Positions 1 to 13,100 of a stretch of DNA of 64,000 bases are shown here, in pieces. Below the pieces are notes generated by a model that searched no databases, was not told where the DNA came from, and saw nothing but the letters and a program-made list of their open reading frames with translations. This DNA is from Cenococcum geophilum 1.58 (Eukaryota; Ascomycota; Dothideomycetes; Gloniales; Gloniaceae): positions 4,486,668 through 4,550,667 of the forward strand of contig KV748179.1 of assembly GCA_001692895.1 (NCBI GenBank), given 5' to 3'. Both the position numbers and the translations under genes were made by a program. Every line of letters begins with the position of its first letter. The stretch's first letter is position 1.

Positions 1-1389
1 TTAGAGTAGTATAAAAATCAAGAAGCAATATATATGCCAAGGTCTATTACAAAGGAGTTTATTAAATCATTTTATAAGGGACTAACTTAAGGACATAATA
101 GAGCTATAGGCTTAGTGTTAAGACTTTAGGAGGAGTACATTATTAATAGAATCTGGGGACTAGTAAGAACAATTATAAAGAAATATCTAGATTGCTAAAG
201 AAATAAACTAATAAGGCATAAGCTATACGGAGAGCCACAACCTATTAAAATACCAGAGAGACCATGGGAGGTCATATTATAGGACTTTATTATTAAGTTA
301 CTAAAATTAAGAGATCCTATTACCGGGCAAGATTATAACGCGATCTTAGTAATAGTAGACAAGCTTACAAAGTGGAGATACTTTATAGTATATTTAGAAG
401 AAATATTAGCAAAAGATATTACTAGAATTTATATTAAAGAAGTGTTTGCAAGATATAGAGTACTAAGTAAGATTATATCGGACAGAGATCTAAGATTCGT
501 AGTAGCATTTTAGGAAGTGTTCTTAGCAGAGTAAGGGGTTTAAGTAGCAACTTCTACTATATATTATCCACAGACAGACGGTTAAACGGAAAGATTAAAT
601 TAGACACTAAAATAGTATCTAAGGCATTATATTAATTATACATAGAACAATTAGGTATCGCTATTACCAGTTATACAGTTTGTATACAATATAACACTAT
701 AAGAAGGAATGGGTATATTACTATTTAAGGCGAATTATAGATATAAGCTAAGGACCTTATTATTACTATAATAAGCGAAGAAAACGAGGAGCATAGCGAA
801 GTAAAGAATGGAGAGTTTAATAAATCTTTATGCAGACCTTATGGAAACAGCTAAAATAGTATAATAAAGAATGAAGAAGTACTATAATGCTAAGAGATCT
901 AAGGGACCAGATCTTAAGGAGGGAGATAAAGTATAGCTACTATACAAAAATTTCAAGAGTTAACAACTAAGTAAGAAGTTAGACCACGTTAGACTAGGGC
1001 CTTTCAAAATTACATAAAGAATTTCATTAGTTACATTTAAGTTAAACCTACTAGCTAAGATAAAGATCTACCCTATATAATACATCGCGATACTAGAGCT
1101 AGTATACGGAAATATTAAGCCACTAATCTATAAGGCAGACACGTATAGAGGACAAGAGAAAGACAAATAGTAAGTTTTAAAGATCATTAGCTATAAGGAC
1201 GTTAATAATAAAATATAGTATGAAGTAAAGTGGATAGGCTATAATAAGACTACCTAGAAACCACTAGAGAATTTAAAGAATGCTATGGGAAAGGTACAGG
1301 AGTATTAGAAGAGAAAAGGTTAGGCAGCATTAATAAAGAAGGATTACTAAAGAATAAACCACCTAAGGGGGATATAGGAAGAGCGACTG

Positions 1390-1620
1390 CCGAACTACTT
1401 AGAGTTGTTTCCTTCTCTATTAGAAGAGAATCCGTTCTTTTATTGCTAAGTTCCTATAAACCTTATTCTATAAGTTTCCACTCCTTAAAATAAACCTTCT
1501 TACGAACTTTCTTAAGACAAATTAGTTAAGCAGACGCAGCTAAACGAGAATTAAGGGCCCGTTGCTAAGCGTTAGTAGCCTCCTTCTTAGCGTCACGCGA
1601 ATAATAAAGTTCTGCCAAGG
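1390..1620 (-). other. Antisense protein-like region in the 3' spacer of element A
   Basis: Read on the minus strand, this spacer between chromodomain and 3' LTR gives a coherent basic peptide frame that includes LKKVRKKVYFKEWKLIE. The same motif on the strand opposite to pol recurs in B (28380-28570) and E (49955-50190). No known domain is recognised. It is a broken fossil in all three copies. Confidence 0.6.
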
Positions 1621-2063
1621 CGACGGATAGCTTATTATTAAGCTTCGCAGTAGCAAATTAAACACAAGACCCTATAATAAATTACTTAGGGAACTTAGAG
1701 ACTATTAAGAGTTATAGGACGCGCATACTTAGCGTTAGAAACAGAGCGAACATCGCAAGATAATTAAACGTTTGCTTTAGTACACTCTAAATAAGAAGAG
1801 GGTTGCCAAGATAAAGGACTTGCTAGTACAACACAGACTAACCCCTCTTTCGCACAACGAGAACATGGAAATGGTATTATTTTACCCAGCAATAGTATAG
1901 ACGAGACTGTACGCGTATAATGAAGAGTTAAAGAAGATAAAGATGCTTTAGGTATAATAAGTAACGATATTAACCAAATTAATTAGACAGATATTACACC
2001 TCTAGTAAACGACTTGGAGATACTAGGAATCTTTAAGGACGAAGATAAAGAGGAGGGAGATAG

Positions 2064-2484
2064 TATTATAAACGCTTTAAGTACGATGTTATAACTACTT
2101 AAAAAGGAGTTAGAAAAAGCTAGTTAGTTAATATAGGCACGGTCTAAAATAGAACCCGTAGAACCATATAATGAGGAATAGTAAGTAGAGTTACGTAATG
2201 TAATCTGTGTAATCTATATAATCTATAAGATCTATAATAGAGCAAACAGAGTAGATAGAGCGGATAGAGTAACGACTTTTTTAGGAGTACGGTTATATAT
2301 TTAAGGACCCTTAGTCCCTACCTAGATAGTTCCTTCCTTATAGTAATTCTCAGAATATAATTAGAGTTAATTTGTTAGGCAACTACTCTACTAGTTATTA
2401 TTACGTTGTTAACTTACTTATAATACCTATATACCTAGCCTATTAATAAGTCTACCGTAGTTCCTACTATAAGGCTCCGTTATA
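2064..2484 (+). repeat. 3' LTR of element A
   Basis: The 421 bp repeat matches the reverse complement of the LTR at 46335-46754 in element B over its full length, apart from many transitions. The family LTR has the form TGTTACGGACG...CGTTACA; here both tips have drifted. A purine-rich tract (AAGAGGAGGGAGATAG) ends directly before it. Confidence 0.88.
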
Positions 2485-2694
2485 AATTCTAGATTTAAAA
2501 ATAAGGTATATTAACACTCTAGTATTTACAGCTAGTCAAAAAATATATATTTAATTTAATTATATATAATCTAAATAATCCAAATTAATCTTTCCTACCT
2601 ACCGCTTATGTCTATTACAATCGCTTAGGCGTTAGGCGATTAACTAAAGAGCCTCTTACAGAGGCTCCAAACCGTCAATTAGCGGTATTCCCGA
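2485..2694. repeat. Repeat block S1, left piece
   Basis: This segment matches 62131-62375 (block S2), including the start AATTCTAGATTT and the end CAATTAGCGGT.TTCCCGA. It is split from the rest of S1 (8659 onward) by the insertion of element D; the last five bases, CCCGA, are duplicated at 8654-8658. Confidence 0.8.
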
Positions 2695-2921
2695 TGTTAC
2701 GGCACTGGCAGAACTTGGCAGAACTACGCATCGGCAAGTTGCCACAGATTGCCGTATATTGCGGTCACGTGGCGCGAAGATCGTATATAGCTTCGAGCGG
2801 CGCTCCCCTTCTTCTCCTTTCCTTTCTTTAGCTTTAGATTCTCGTTTATAGACAATCTAATCGTACAGGCTTGCGCGACCATTTTGCTATACTTATGTCT
2901 TGATTAACTGAGTCGCTAATA
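2695..2921 (+). repeat. 5' LTR of element D
   Basis: A 227 bp direct repeat of 8427-8653. It begins TGTTACGGCACTGG and ends GAGTCGCTAATA, matching GTCGCTAACA at the other LTR. It keeps many CA dinucleotides and is far less RIP-altered than the interior. Confidence 0.95.
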
Positions 2922-5900
2922 TTATCTAAAGCTCACTCTACTCTTTCTTCCTAAGAAGGAACTTAAATATATCTACGAGAATATAGAATAGGACCCTAAG
3001 GACATTACTAGGACCATAAGGACAGGACCTAAAAGAAAAGAACAGAACCCTAAGGAAAGGACCTATAAGATATATATAGACCAGAACCTCTAAAGAAATT
3101 ACCCGGAATTACCTAATACCCCTACCACTATGCCACGAACTATAGCAGTAGGTAAAGCAGCTGCAGGACCCTTAAATACTTTAGATGAAGAAATAATTAA
3201 TGTTTTAACCCCCTAGGCGGAGCTTGCGGCTGCTAATGCCGAAATTAAATGATTGCGAGAGCTGCTTAAAGCTAGAGATACCCCTATATCTAATAATAAG
3301 TTATTATTAGACAACTAAAGACTTACTATAGTCCTTTAGGCCCTATCTTAGCGCCTTAGTGGATCTACTAAGGCCTATATAGCACCGAAGCGGTTAGTAA
3401 AGGTCGCGGATCCCCTACTACTTACAGACGGAACCGACCCTATATTTAATAATTAGAAGCTCTAATTACGGGATAAGCTTAAAGTTAATATAGACTACTT
3501 CCCTAACGCCTAAGCTAGAATAGCCTATATCTTTAGCCGTACTAGCGAAGACACCTAGACGTATTTACGCCCGCGATACACTAAAGACTTAGCAGACCCC
3601 TTTATCTCTAAAGAAGAAATAATTGAATACTTGTCTTTTATTTATAAGGACCCTTTTAAAGTATAGAACGCTTGCCTTAGCTATAAAAGCCTAAACATAA
3701 AAACAACGGAGACCTTTTTGGCCTTTTAAACCCGCTTTCTACACCTGGCCGGACAGGCCTAGATCCCCTAAGAAGACCTGCTGCTAGATCTCTTTAATAA
3801 GCTTACTCTGGACCTACAGCGGGCTGTATTACTAGCTTATACTACGGTATAGACGTTAAAGGAACTTACGGACTATTGCCTAGCTATTAACTAAGGCCTC
3901 CGTCAAATTAAGGCACGCGCCAACCGGCTAAAAACTAGAAACCTTGTAAACTAGGCTATAAGTACTACAAGTACGGCCTATAGTGCCCTGGCATAATCGG
4001 CAACTCCTATAGCTAACCCGGCAGCTAGTCGCGCAGCTACCCCTATTGCGGGCCTGGTGTACACCCGGCCTATATACAGCGACCCCTATATATAGGCCCT
4101 TAGCGATTAAGGAGCTTGCTTCTTATGCGGTTAAATAGGCCACCCTATAAGGAACTGCCTAATAAAGGTAAGGATAAACGAGGTTCTATTAATTTAGGAG
4201 GATAGTATAGAGCCGGAAAAAGAGGAACCCTAGAGGAAGACTCCTCTCTAGGGTTAAAAGGGATTGATATATTACATATTGATCTAGGTTGGCTATATCC
4301 CTTATACTTTATTTCGCAATAGATATTAAGTTTTAACCTCTGCTTTAGCTGACTTAGGAGTAAATGCCTTTACCTTAATTAACATAAAGTGCGCTGTAAA
4401 ACTGGCTGACTTTTTAAATGCACCCCTTAAAGAACTGCCTAAACTAATCCCTATTTGCGGTTATAACGGACAAATAGGGCTACCTATTACAACTATCTTG
4501 CGGATTTACCTCCACGTTAACGGATGAAGGCAGTATAACGTCCCCTTTCTTATTATGGACTTAGGAAGCCACGATATAATTTTAAAAAGAAAATAGCTAG
4601 CCTATTTAGGCTTATAGCTTAAAGTATAGAGTAGACGGCTTATCTGGCCCAAAACTCTACCCCTAACCCCTTCCTTTATAAAAGAAATTAGCATTATAAT
4701 AGAAAACCTCGTACGGCCCTAGATTAATACTATTTACTAGGCCGATGCTATACGCAGAGACTAGGCCTTTAAGAAGGATATACAGCTTAACCCATAATAG
4801 ATCCGTATACTACGCCGCCCCTAGACTACCTATATTACGCCACCCATACTAGAGACCTAGGAAGTCGGTAGTAACCTAGCTAAGTTCCCTATAGAGAACC
4901 CTACAAAGCTATAAAGGAAAGCTAGGGATATTGGACGCCACACTAAACTAATAGATAGGAAGGATAACTTACGGAAAATGGAACGTGAGCTAAGGAAGAC
5001 CATAAACCCTATACCGCAAACTACGGCCCGACGGACGCTAAAGAAACCTACGGACCTCCTACTAGTTAATGTCTGCTGTATTGGCGCTATAGGATTCTAC
5101 TAAAACCTGGTTTAGCCTAATACCGTTGCCTTTATAACTAGCCTATATAAAATTAACTAAATAATTAAGGAAAAGGAAAGCAAGCTTAGCGGATAGGAAA
5201 GCGGGCTTATAGATAAAGAACTAGTGGAGCAAAAACTGCCTAATTGACACCGGAAATTTAAGGACGTATTCTCTAAGGCAGCGTTTAATATGCTTCCACC
5301 CTACTAACCGTATAACTATAAGATTAAGATTAAGTAAGACAAGGGAAGCACCCTTAGCTTTAGCCCTCTCTACCTATAGTCTATTGCCGAATTATAGGCT
5401 ATAAAGTAGTACCTTATTAACAACCTAAATAAGGGCTTTATTAAGCCTAGCCAAGCCCCTTTTAACTCCCCTATTCTCTTTATTAAAAAGCTAAATAGAG
5501 GACTGCGCTTCTGCATTAATTACCGTAAGCTAAATAATATAACCCGTAAGGACCGCTACCCGCTGCCCTTACTTAATAAGACTCTTACCTAAATAAGTAG
5601 AGCTAAAGTTTTTATAAAGCTTGATATCCGCTAGGCCTTTTACCGAATTAGGATAAACCCTAGGTCTAAGGATTTTACTATATTCCGGACCTATTACGGG
5701 ACGTATAAATATAAGGTACTTCCTTTTAGACTAACTAATGGACTAGCTACGTACCAGCGGTATATAAACGATGTACTCTTTAACTACCTTAACGACTTCT
5801 ATATAGCCTATTTAGATAATATTATAATCTATTTGGAGAACGAACTGGAATATAAGGAGTACGTTTATAAAGTCCTATAACGGCTCCGCGAAGCTAGCCT

Positions 5901-8327
5901 CTAGGCTAATATTAAGAAGTTAGAATTTAGTATTAAGCGTATAAAGTACCTAGGTTTTATTATTAGCATGGACGGAATTAAGGCCGACCTAAAAAAAACA
6001 ACCATAATTAACTAGTGGACACCCCCTCAGACTATAAAGGGGGTGTAATTATTTTTAGGTTTCTGTAACTTCTACTAACGCTTTATTAAGAACTACAGCA
6101 GGATCGCCTAGCCTCTTAACCGCCTTACTAGGAAAGACCAGCCCTTTTACTTTAACGCTATGTATATGCAGGCCTTTAATAAGCTTAAAAAACGGCTAGT
6201 GTTGGCCCCCTTACTTACCCACTTTAACCTAGAACGGCCCTTAATGCTAAAAACTGATACCTTAAACGGCGTAATAGCCGGTGTTTTTTCCTAGAAGTAA
6301 CTAGACGGAGAATAGCACCCTATTATATACTATTTAAAGACTATAATAGATGCTAAACTAAACTACCATATCTATAATAAAAAAATGCTGGCTATTATCT
6401 CTAGCTTTTAGCACTGGCGTGTATAGTTAGAGGGGACCCCTAAACCTATTAAAGTAGTATTAGATTATAAGGCCCTAGAATACTTTATAATAACTAAGGC
6501 CCTTACGGCCTAGCAGGCACGCTAGGCGGATATCCTATCTTAGTTTAACTTCTTAATTATATATAGACTAGGCGCTGCGAACCGTGCGGATGCTTTTACT
6601 AGGCGCAAATAAGACCTAGGTAACTATACAGCTGCGAAGATCTTATTATAGACCTAGACGCTACTACAACTAGAGCACCTTAACCCTTAGATATAGGCAG
6701 AACTAAGTATAGACCCCTTAGGCGCTAAGATGTATCCTATTAACCCTTTAGGACTTAACTTAATTAACGAATTGCTATAGATAAACCGTACGGCCCCTTC
6801 TCTATAGGAGTACCGTAAAAAGGCAAAGAACGTTACCAGCCTATGGTCCCTCGAAAATGGATTACTTAAGTATTAGAAACGGCTGGTAGTAGTAGAGGAA
6901 CAGAACTTATGGACTTGGCTTATTACTAAAGTATATACCTAGGTCTCTACAGCCTACCTTAGAAAGAATAAGACCTATAGGATTATTAGCGACCGCTACT
7001 ACTGGCCCGGAATGGTTATAGATATTAACCGCTATATACGGAACTATAATAACTGCCGTAGGTCTATAATCCTACAAAATAAGACCCTAGGACTATTAAA
7101 ACCCCTCCTAATACCCGACCGCCCCTAGTAATATATCTCTATAGACTTTTATAAGCTACCTCCAGACCGTGACGGATATAATATAGTTATAATCCTAGTT
7201 AACCGCTTCGGCAAGCGCCCGTTTTTAATTCCCTATTATAAAAATATTAATACTAAAGAGGTAGCCCAACTATATATCCACTATATCTACCGAATTTACG
7301 GACTACTAAATACTATTATATCTAACCGCGGGCCGCAGTTTATATTAGCCTTTTAGAATAAGTTCACCTAAATTCTAGGTATTAAGCTAAAGCTTTCTAT
7401 AGTATATTACCCTTAGACAAACGGTTAAACGGAGATTATAAATTAATACTTAGACTAGAGACTCCGGCTTTTTATTAACTACTTCTAGAATAACTGGGCC
7501 GAACTATTACCCTTAATAGACTACGCCCAAGCGACCCTACCCCACAACTCTACTGGATTTGCCCCTATTTAACTAGAAATGGGTTACCTACCCCGTATAA
7601 GCTTTAACTGGGAAAAATTAGAAGGGCCCTAAACCGTACGCGAAAAACTATCTTATAAGGAAGCCTAGTAGTACGCTAAGCGCTTAGAAGAAGCTTAGAA
7701 AGTAGCCTGTATAAACCTAAAAAAGGCCTAGAAATTAATGGAATAGTAGGCAAATAAGCATAGGCGCGAGCCTGATTTTACTGTAGGCGATATAGTCTAG
7801 GTTATAATAAAGAACTAGAAGATAGAACGGCCTAGCCATAAGCTAGACTATAAGATAGTAGGACCGTATAAGATTCTTAATAAAGTAGGTAACTTATATA
7901 AGGTTAAGCTCCCAGACTTAATTAAAGTCCACCCTATCTTCTTACCGGATAAGCTACGGAAAGCTGTAAATAACCTACTGCCCAGACAAAAGAATGAACC
8001 TCCCCTGCTAATTTAAGTTAACGACGATAATAAATAGGAAATTGAAGAAATACTAGCCTATAAACTTGTAAAGGGAACGTTAAAGTATTATATTAATTGG
8101 AAAGGATATAACCTAGACCCTACTTAGTACTCTATATAGAACTTTATAGGTAGCCCCTATAAGCTTTAGGAGTTCTATAGCCGTTACCCTAATAAACTTA
8201 GACCGCTAAAGTACCTAAATAAGTAAATAGAATGCTAGTATAACAAAGATAATAAGCTACTAGAAGAATATAAGGATAAAAACGCCCTAGAAATTTCTTA
8301 GTTACGTAAGGTATTAAGATATTTAGG

Positions 8328-8350
8328 AACTTCGACCGGCGGTCGAAGTT
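8328..8350. other. Perfect hairpin upstream of the D 3' LTR
   Basis: AACTTCGACC and GGTCGAAGTT form a perfect 10 bp stem around a GGC loop. It lies between the chromodomain end and the purine tract and has escaped RIP, unlike its surroundings. It could be an RNA structure near the 3' end of the element transcript; the function is unknown. Confidence 0.7.
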
Positions 8351-8426
8351 GTCTAATTAGTTAGATTCTCTTGCTAAGACTTTTAGCGGCAAAGCCTAAG
8401 GGCAGGCTTTTTTGGAGGGGGGGTAA

Positions 8427-8653
8427 TGTTACGGCACTGGCAGAACTTGGCAGAACTACGCACCGGCAAGTTGCCATAGATTGCCGTATATTGCGGTCAC
8501 GTGACGCAAAGATCGTATATAGCTTTGAGCGGCACTCCCCTTCTTCTCCTTTCCTTTCTTTAGCTTTAGATTCTCGTTTATAGACAATCCAATCGTATAG
8601 GCTTGCGCGACCATTTTGCCGTACTTATGTCTTGATTGACTAAGTCGCTAACA
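8427..8653 (+). repeat. 3' LTR of element D
   Basis: A 227 bp copy of 2695-2921 ending in GTCGCTAACA and followed by the target-site duplication CCCGA at 8654-8658. A 70-codon open frame here is only the LTR read as protein. Confidence 0.95.
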
Positions 8654-8658
8654 CCCGA

Positions 8659-9924
8659 TAATCCGCTAGCCGTATGCTAATTTCCTAACTAGTGCTAGTA
8701 CCTATCCTACCTGTTTTACCTATCCTACCTATCCTATCTATCCTGCCTATCCTACCTATCTTACCTATTTATGCCTACCTATCTGTGCCTATCTATCTAT
8801 GCCTGCCGTCTATGCCTGCCTATTATACCTACCTATCTATGCCTACCTACCTATATCTATAATTTGGGGGAGAGGTCGGCCCGATTAAAGGCTCTACTTA
8901 ATTTAATTAATTAATTAATCGTATTAATTCAATTGCGGTTAATTGTATTAATTCAAATCATTCTCTATAGGCGTTCGCTAGCTGTATAATTAAACGGTAG
9001 TCGTTTGGGGTGCCTCCCTAGGAGGCCTTAATTCAATTTAATTGGTAATAGGCTAATATTAAGGCTCTGGTTCGATTCAATCGATCAATTAAATTAATTG
9101 TAGTGTTCGCTAGCTAGTCATTCAAACGATTATTGTCTGGCTTTGGCGACGGTCGTCTGGTTTTGGCGACGGTCGTCTAGTTCTAGCGACGGTCGTCTAG
9201 TTCTAGCGACGGTCGTCTAGTTCTGGCGATGGTCTTTAGTTCTAGCTACCTACCTACTTACTTACCTGCCTATATCGGTATCTAATTTAATTTGGGGGAG
9301 GGGTCGGCTCAATCGAAGGCTCTAATTCAAATCGTTCTCTATGGCCGTTAGCTAGCTATATATTTAAACGGTAGTTATCTAGGGTGCCTCCCTAGGAGGC
9401 CTTAATTCGATTTGGTAACGGGCCGATATTAAGGCTCTGGTTTAATTCAATTGATTAATTAAATTGTTTATGGTATTCGCTAGCTGGTTATTTAAAAGGT
9501 CGTTATCTAGTTTTAGTAACAGTCGTCTAGTTCTAGTAACAGTTGTCTAGCTTTAGGACTATTATCTAGTTCTAGCAACGGTTATCTAGTTCTGGCGACG
9601 GTTATCTACTAGCCGCCGTTTTAGTGCCTCCCTAGGTAGGGAGGATATAAGGAAGGGTAAAGAAATAAGGTGGCTATATAGGGGTATACTTAGCAAGGCG
9701 TGTATAGGCTATTAGGAATATAGCGGGGACTTAATAGCACTATATATAGGGTCCTATTTAGGAACGCATTAGGATAATAAGGTTTTATTTAGGAACGTAT
9801 TAGGATAATAGGGTCCTATTAGTCCTGTTAGGAATGTATTAAAATAGGAGGGTCCTATTTAGGAACGTATTAGGATAATAAGGTTCTATTTAGGAACATA
9901 TTAGGATAATAGGGTCCTGTTAGT
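8659..9924. repeat. Repeat block S1, main piece (compound repeat)
   Basis: This stretch holds no gene. It opens with a CCTACCTATC-type microsatellite at about 8700-8850. Two direct units of about 370 bp follow (from about 8866 and from about 9290); each starts with a GGGGGAG(A/G)GGTCGGC segment, carries the short palindrome GCCTCCCTAGGAGGC, and ends in an array of GTCGTCTAGTTCTGGCGAC-type units. From about 9745 a minisatellite of about 30 bp (TAGGAACGTATTAGGATAAT) runs up to the insertion site of element K. The same order recurs in S2 (62131-63540), and part of it recurs inverted at 42215-42745. Confidence 0.85.
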
Positions 9925-10127
9925 TATTAGGCCATAGAGACGCACTGGCTATAATTAGCTTAGCGTAGGCGAGGCGCAGGCGAGGCGCCTATAAAACGTA
10001 GTCGCCCCGCATTAGAGAATAGCAGAATTCAGTTCTATAGTTCTACTTTATTAAGAACCAGAAACTCTTTGTATCCCGCTACTGTTATTATATTACTATA
10101 TGCCCTAAGGACCTTGGCGTCCTAACA
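9925..10127 (+). repeat. 5' LTR of element K
   Basis: A 203 bp direct repeat of 16508-16710. The left tip is TATTAGGC (TGTTAGGC in the other copy) and the right tip is GGCGTCCTAACA. A GGCGAGGCGCAGGCGAGGCG segment in the middle is unusually GC-rich for this window. Confidence 0.95.
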
Positions 10128-13100
10128 GTACTAAATTCTTATCCCTTTTTAGGGGTAGTGGCCCGACAACATAGCGGTCTACTAAGGCCACAACTACGTA
10201 GCGGCAACCCTCTATCGAGAAGACGACCTATATTTATTAACTATATCGCAGCCTATTAACCTAATGGCGAGACGCGGGCGTACTAGCGTAGTGCGTACTA
10301 CTGAGCCTGGGGATCAGCCTTAGGATAATATAGGCGAACCTATGTCGTCCTAGATAGAACTGGAAGCTACGGACAAAGGGGATATATAGAAAGAAATATA
10401 ACGGCTAGAAAACGAGAAGCTATAACTCCTAGAGTAAAGAAAACTATACTTACTTAGGGAAGAGGTGGAAGTGCTAAGACGGCGTTAACGCGGCGAGGTA
10501 ACGTTGACTCCCGTTCCTAACCCAGATCTACAACCTTAAACTATCCTATTAGAGTACTTAGATGGTAGCCAGATACGTCTAAACCTTAAGCGGAAGGCGA
10601 CTAATATAATAGGCGCTCTATTAAAACGGGCCGTTAAAATAGAGAAGATTGCTCCGTATTATGGTAAGACTATATAAGAGCACTAAGACTTCCGCGATAG
10701 CTTAAAGCTAGCGTTCCGTCTAGAGCACGATAGCTTTATAGATAAGGATACTAAAGTTGCGTTTACTATATAATATATAAAGGGGACTAACCGAACCCTT
10801 TGGCTATAGTATAAAGATAACTACTTAAATATATAGTTTACCTAGGAGGAGCTAATGGAATTTCTACTTAACTAAATTAAAAGTCCTATTAATTAAGAAC
10901 TCTATATAGCCCTAATATATGCAAGGGCAATATAACGAACTAATTAACCTATAAATGAGTTTGCTGCTTACCTAACCTCCTTAAAAGCATAAATTAATTC
11001 TCCCTATAATGCAAAGCATCTAATAATATACCTGTTTGCGAAGCTACGGCCAGAGCTACGGCTTACAGTTACTAACTATTAGGAGTTTCTATAAACTTAA
11101 GATTAGCTAGTTTCCCTAGCTGCCCTATTAGAGGAAAACCAAAAGAGCGCGAGCGCCCCATAGGCTAGAAGTAATAGGCGCGCCGTAAACTCGAATATAA
11201 AGACCACCCTATTAGGTAACTTAGGGAAAGCGGACTCTAAAACTACCGCTAGCGACGCAATAGCGGGGCGAAGTAGTATTGTTAGGGGTTTAACCTAACC
11301 TAAGGGGAACTGCAAAAATTATAGCAAGCTAGAATATTGATGGCGATAGTGCCCAGAGCCACAATAGTACTAGCCACAGTTAAGCAGCGTAAACGCCATT
11401 TCAACGCCGGGAAAAGGCAGGTGCCCTTAGAGCCCCTTATACCTATAGGGCGTAAGCTACTACTAGATCGTAAGGAAGCTATTACTGTCTTAGGAGAAGT
11501 CCTATCTAAGCAAACCTAGAAGGAGACCTTAGTAATGCTTAATCTTGGCGCCGAAGTAAATATAATTAATTAGCGATTTGTAATGGAGTATAACTTTAAA
11601 ACACTAGACGTAGAATTATCTACCTACTCCTAATTAAATAAAACTTAGGTATATTGCTATAAAGCCTATAAGGTACTATTAAGAATAAAAGACAGCTAGG
11701 GTAGGATAAGGGAAGTAACCCTTATCTGCTATAGAATGGCTAACGCATCCCCTACTATTACCCTAGGTATGCCAGGGTTAAAGAAGGCCCGACTTCTTAT
11801 TAACTGCGAGGCGAAGGCGTGGCAATAGAAGCTGGATGGCTTATCCCTATTACTATAAACCCCTAAGGGTTTCGCGGAGTCTCTCTAAAGGGAATCTAGG
11901 GTCTTCGCCCTAGTAATTACTAGATTAATGCCTAGCAAATAAAACGACGATAGCTTACTGGTCCTTCCCCTATAGTTAAAAAAAGCTAGCGATGTCTTCT
12001 TATATAAGGAAGTAGGAAAGCTACCCCAATACTACTAGGGCGACTATACTATTGACCTAGAAGAGGGATAGGAGGTCCTATATAGACCGCTCTATAACCT
12101 CTTAGTTAAGGAGCTGGAGGTACTAAGGGAGTACTTAGATAACGCCTTAGTTAAAGGTTAGATCTAACTAAATACTAGTCCCGTAGGGGCACCTGTCCTA
12201 TTTATACCTAAAAAAGATAGGGAGCTATAGCTCTGTGTAGACTATAGAGGCCTTAATAAGGTGACGATTAAGAATTATCTTATACTACTATTAATTAGTA
12301 AGACCTTAGACCGCTTAGTAGGTTTTAAGATCTTTACTAAGTTAAACCTAACGAATGCATACTACCGCCTTTGTATCCGTCGGGGCAATAAGTAAGACGG
12401 CATTCCGTACGCGTTACGGCCACTTTAAGTATTTAGTTTTGCCTTTTAGGTTAACTAACGGACCAGTAACCTTTTAGGGCTATATTAATCGAGTCTTATT
12501 AGGACTAGTAGACGTCTTCTATATAGTCTACCTTAATAATATTCTAATTTTCTTGGAAAATCTAAAGGAACACTGGCGCCATGTACTAGAAGTGCTACGT
12601 AGGTTACGGTAATATTAACTATATGCAAACCTTAAGAAGTGCAGGTTTGGCGTATAAGAGGTTAAGTTCCTAGGATATATTATTAGTCCTAAAGGCGTAG
12701 CAATAGATTCTAGCCGGGTAGAAGCCATTACTAAGTAGGAGAGCCCTTAATCCTATAGGGATGTCCAGGTTTTTCTAGGTTTTGCCAACTTCTATTACTG
12801 GTTTATCTATAAGTACTCTACTATTGCGAAGCCTATTACTAATCTCCTTAAGGGAGCAAAGAACGGCCGTAAAGCTAGGCCTTTTAGTTGGCCAGAAGAG
12901 GCGGAGTAGGCGATACGCCGGCTCTACGACGCCTTTATAATGGCGCCGCTCCTATAACACTATACGCTAGGCTTACTAACCTAGTTAGAGACTAATGCCT
13001 TTATATAAGGCCTAGCAGCAATTATATTATAGCTGTTTAAAGACAGCCTTTAGTATTTAATAGCCTTCTAGTCTAGAAAGCTTTCGCTAGTAAAGCGTAA

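Larger units (their letters stand above)
1..2484 (+). mobile_element. Element A: 3' part of a Gypsy chromovirus (cut by window edge)
   Basis: This is the last third of an LTR retrotransposon of the Ty3/Gypsy chromovirus group. Integrase lies at about 60-1080, with a zinc-binding region and then the core ending in a segment resembling YYPQTDG at 560-585. A chromodomain follows at about 1150-1310 (KWIGYNKT-like). A spacer with protein-like sequence on the other strand comes next, then a purine-rich tract at 2040-2063 and the 3' LTR. The 5' half lies outside the window. It belongs to the same family as B and E, with near-identical wording in integrase and LTR. It is a fossil with dozens of RIP-type breaks. 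It inserted in repeat block S1, since the sequence after the LTR (AATTC and onward) matches block S2 at 62131. Confidence 0.9.
2695..8653 (+). mobile_element. Element D: full-length Gypsy chromovirus
   Basis: A 5959 bp element with 227 bp LTRs and the target-site duplication CCCGA on both sides. Gag begins near 3131 and ends with a CX2CX4HX4C zinc knuckle at about 4112-4155. The protease region is near 4330, reverse transcriptase about 5250-6000, RNase H about 6230-6560, integrase about 6880-7620 and a chromodomain about 8020-8200 (INWKGYNLDPT). A purine tract (GGAGGGGGGGTAA) precedes the 3' LTR. The order protease, RT, RNase H, integrase, chromodomain is that of fungal chromoviruses. The ends look whole, but the interior is a fossil with well over 50 RIP-type breaks. 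The two LTRs differ at about 13 sites, all transitions. Confidence 0.95.

Noticed and set aside
9745-9924. Telomeric repeat tract
   Set aside because: The units contain TTAGGA within longer 30 bp repeats, but there is no run of TTAGGG or its complement.
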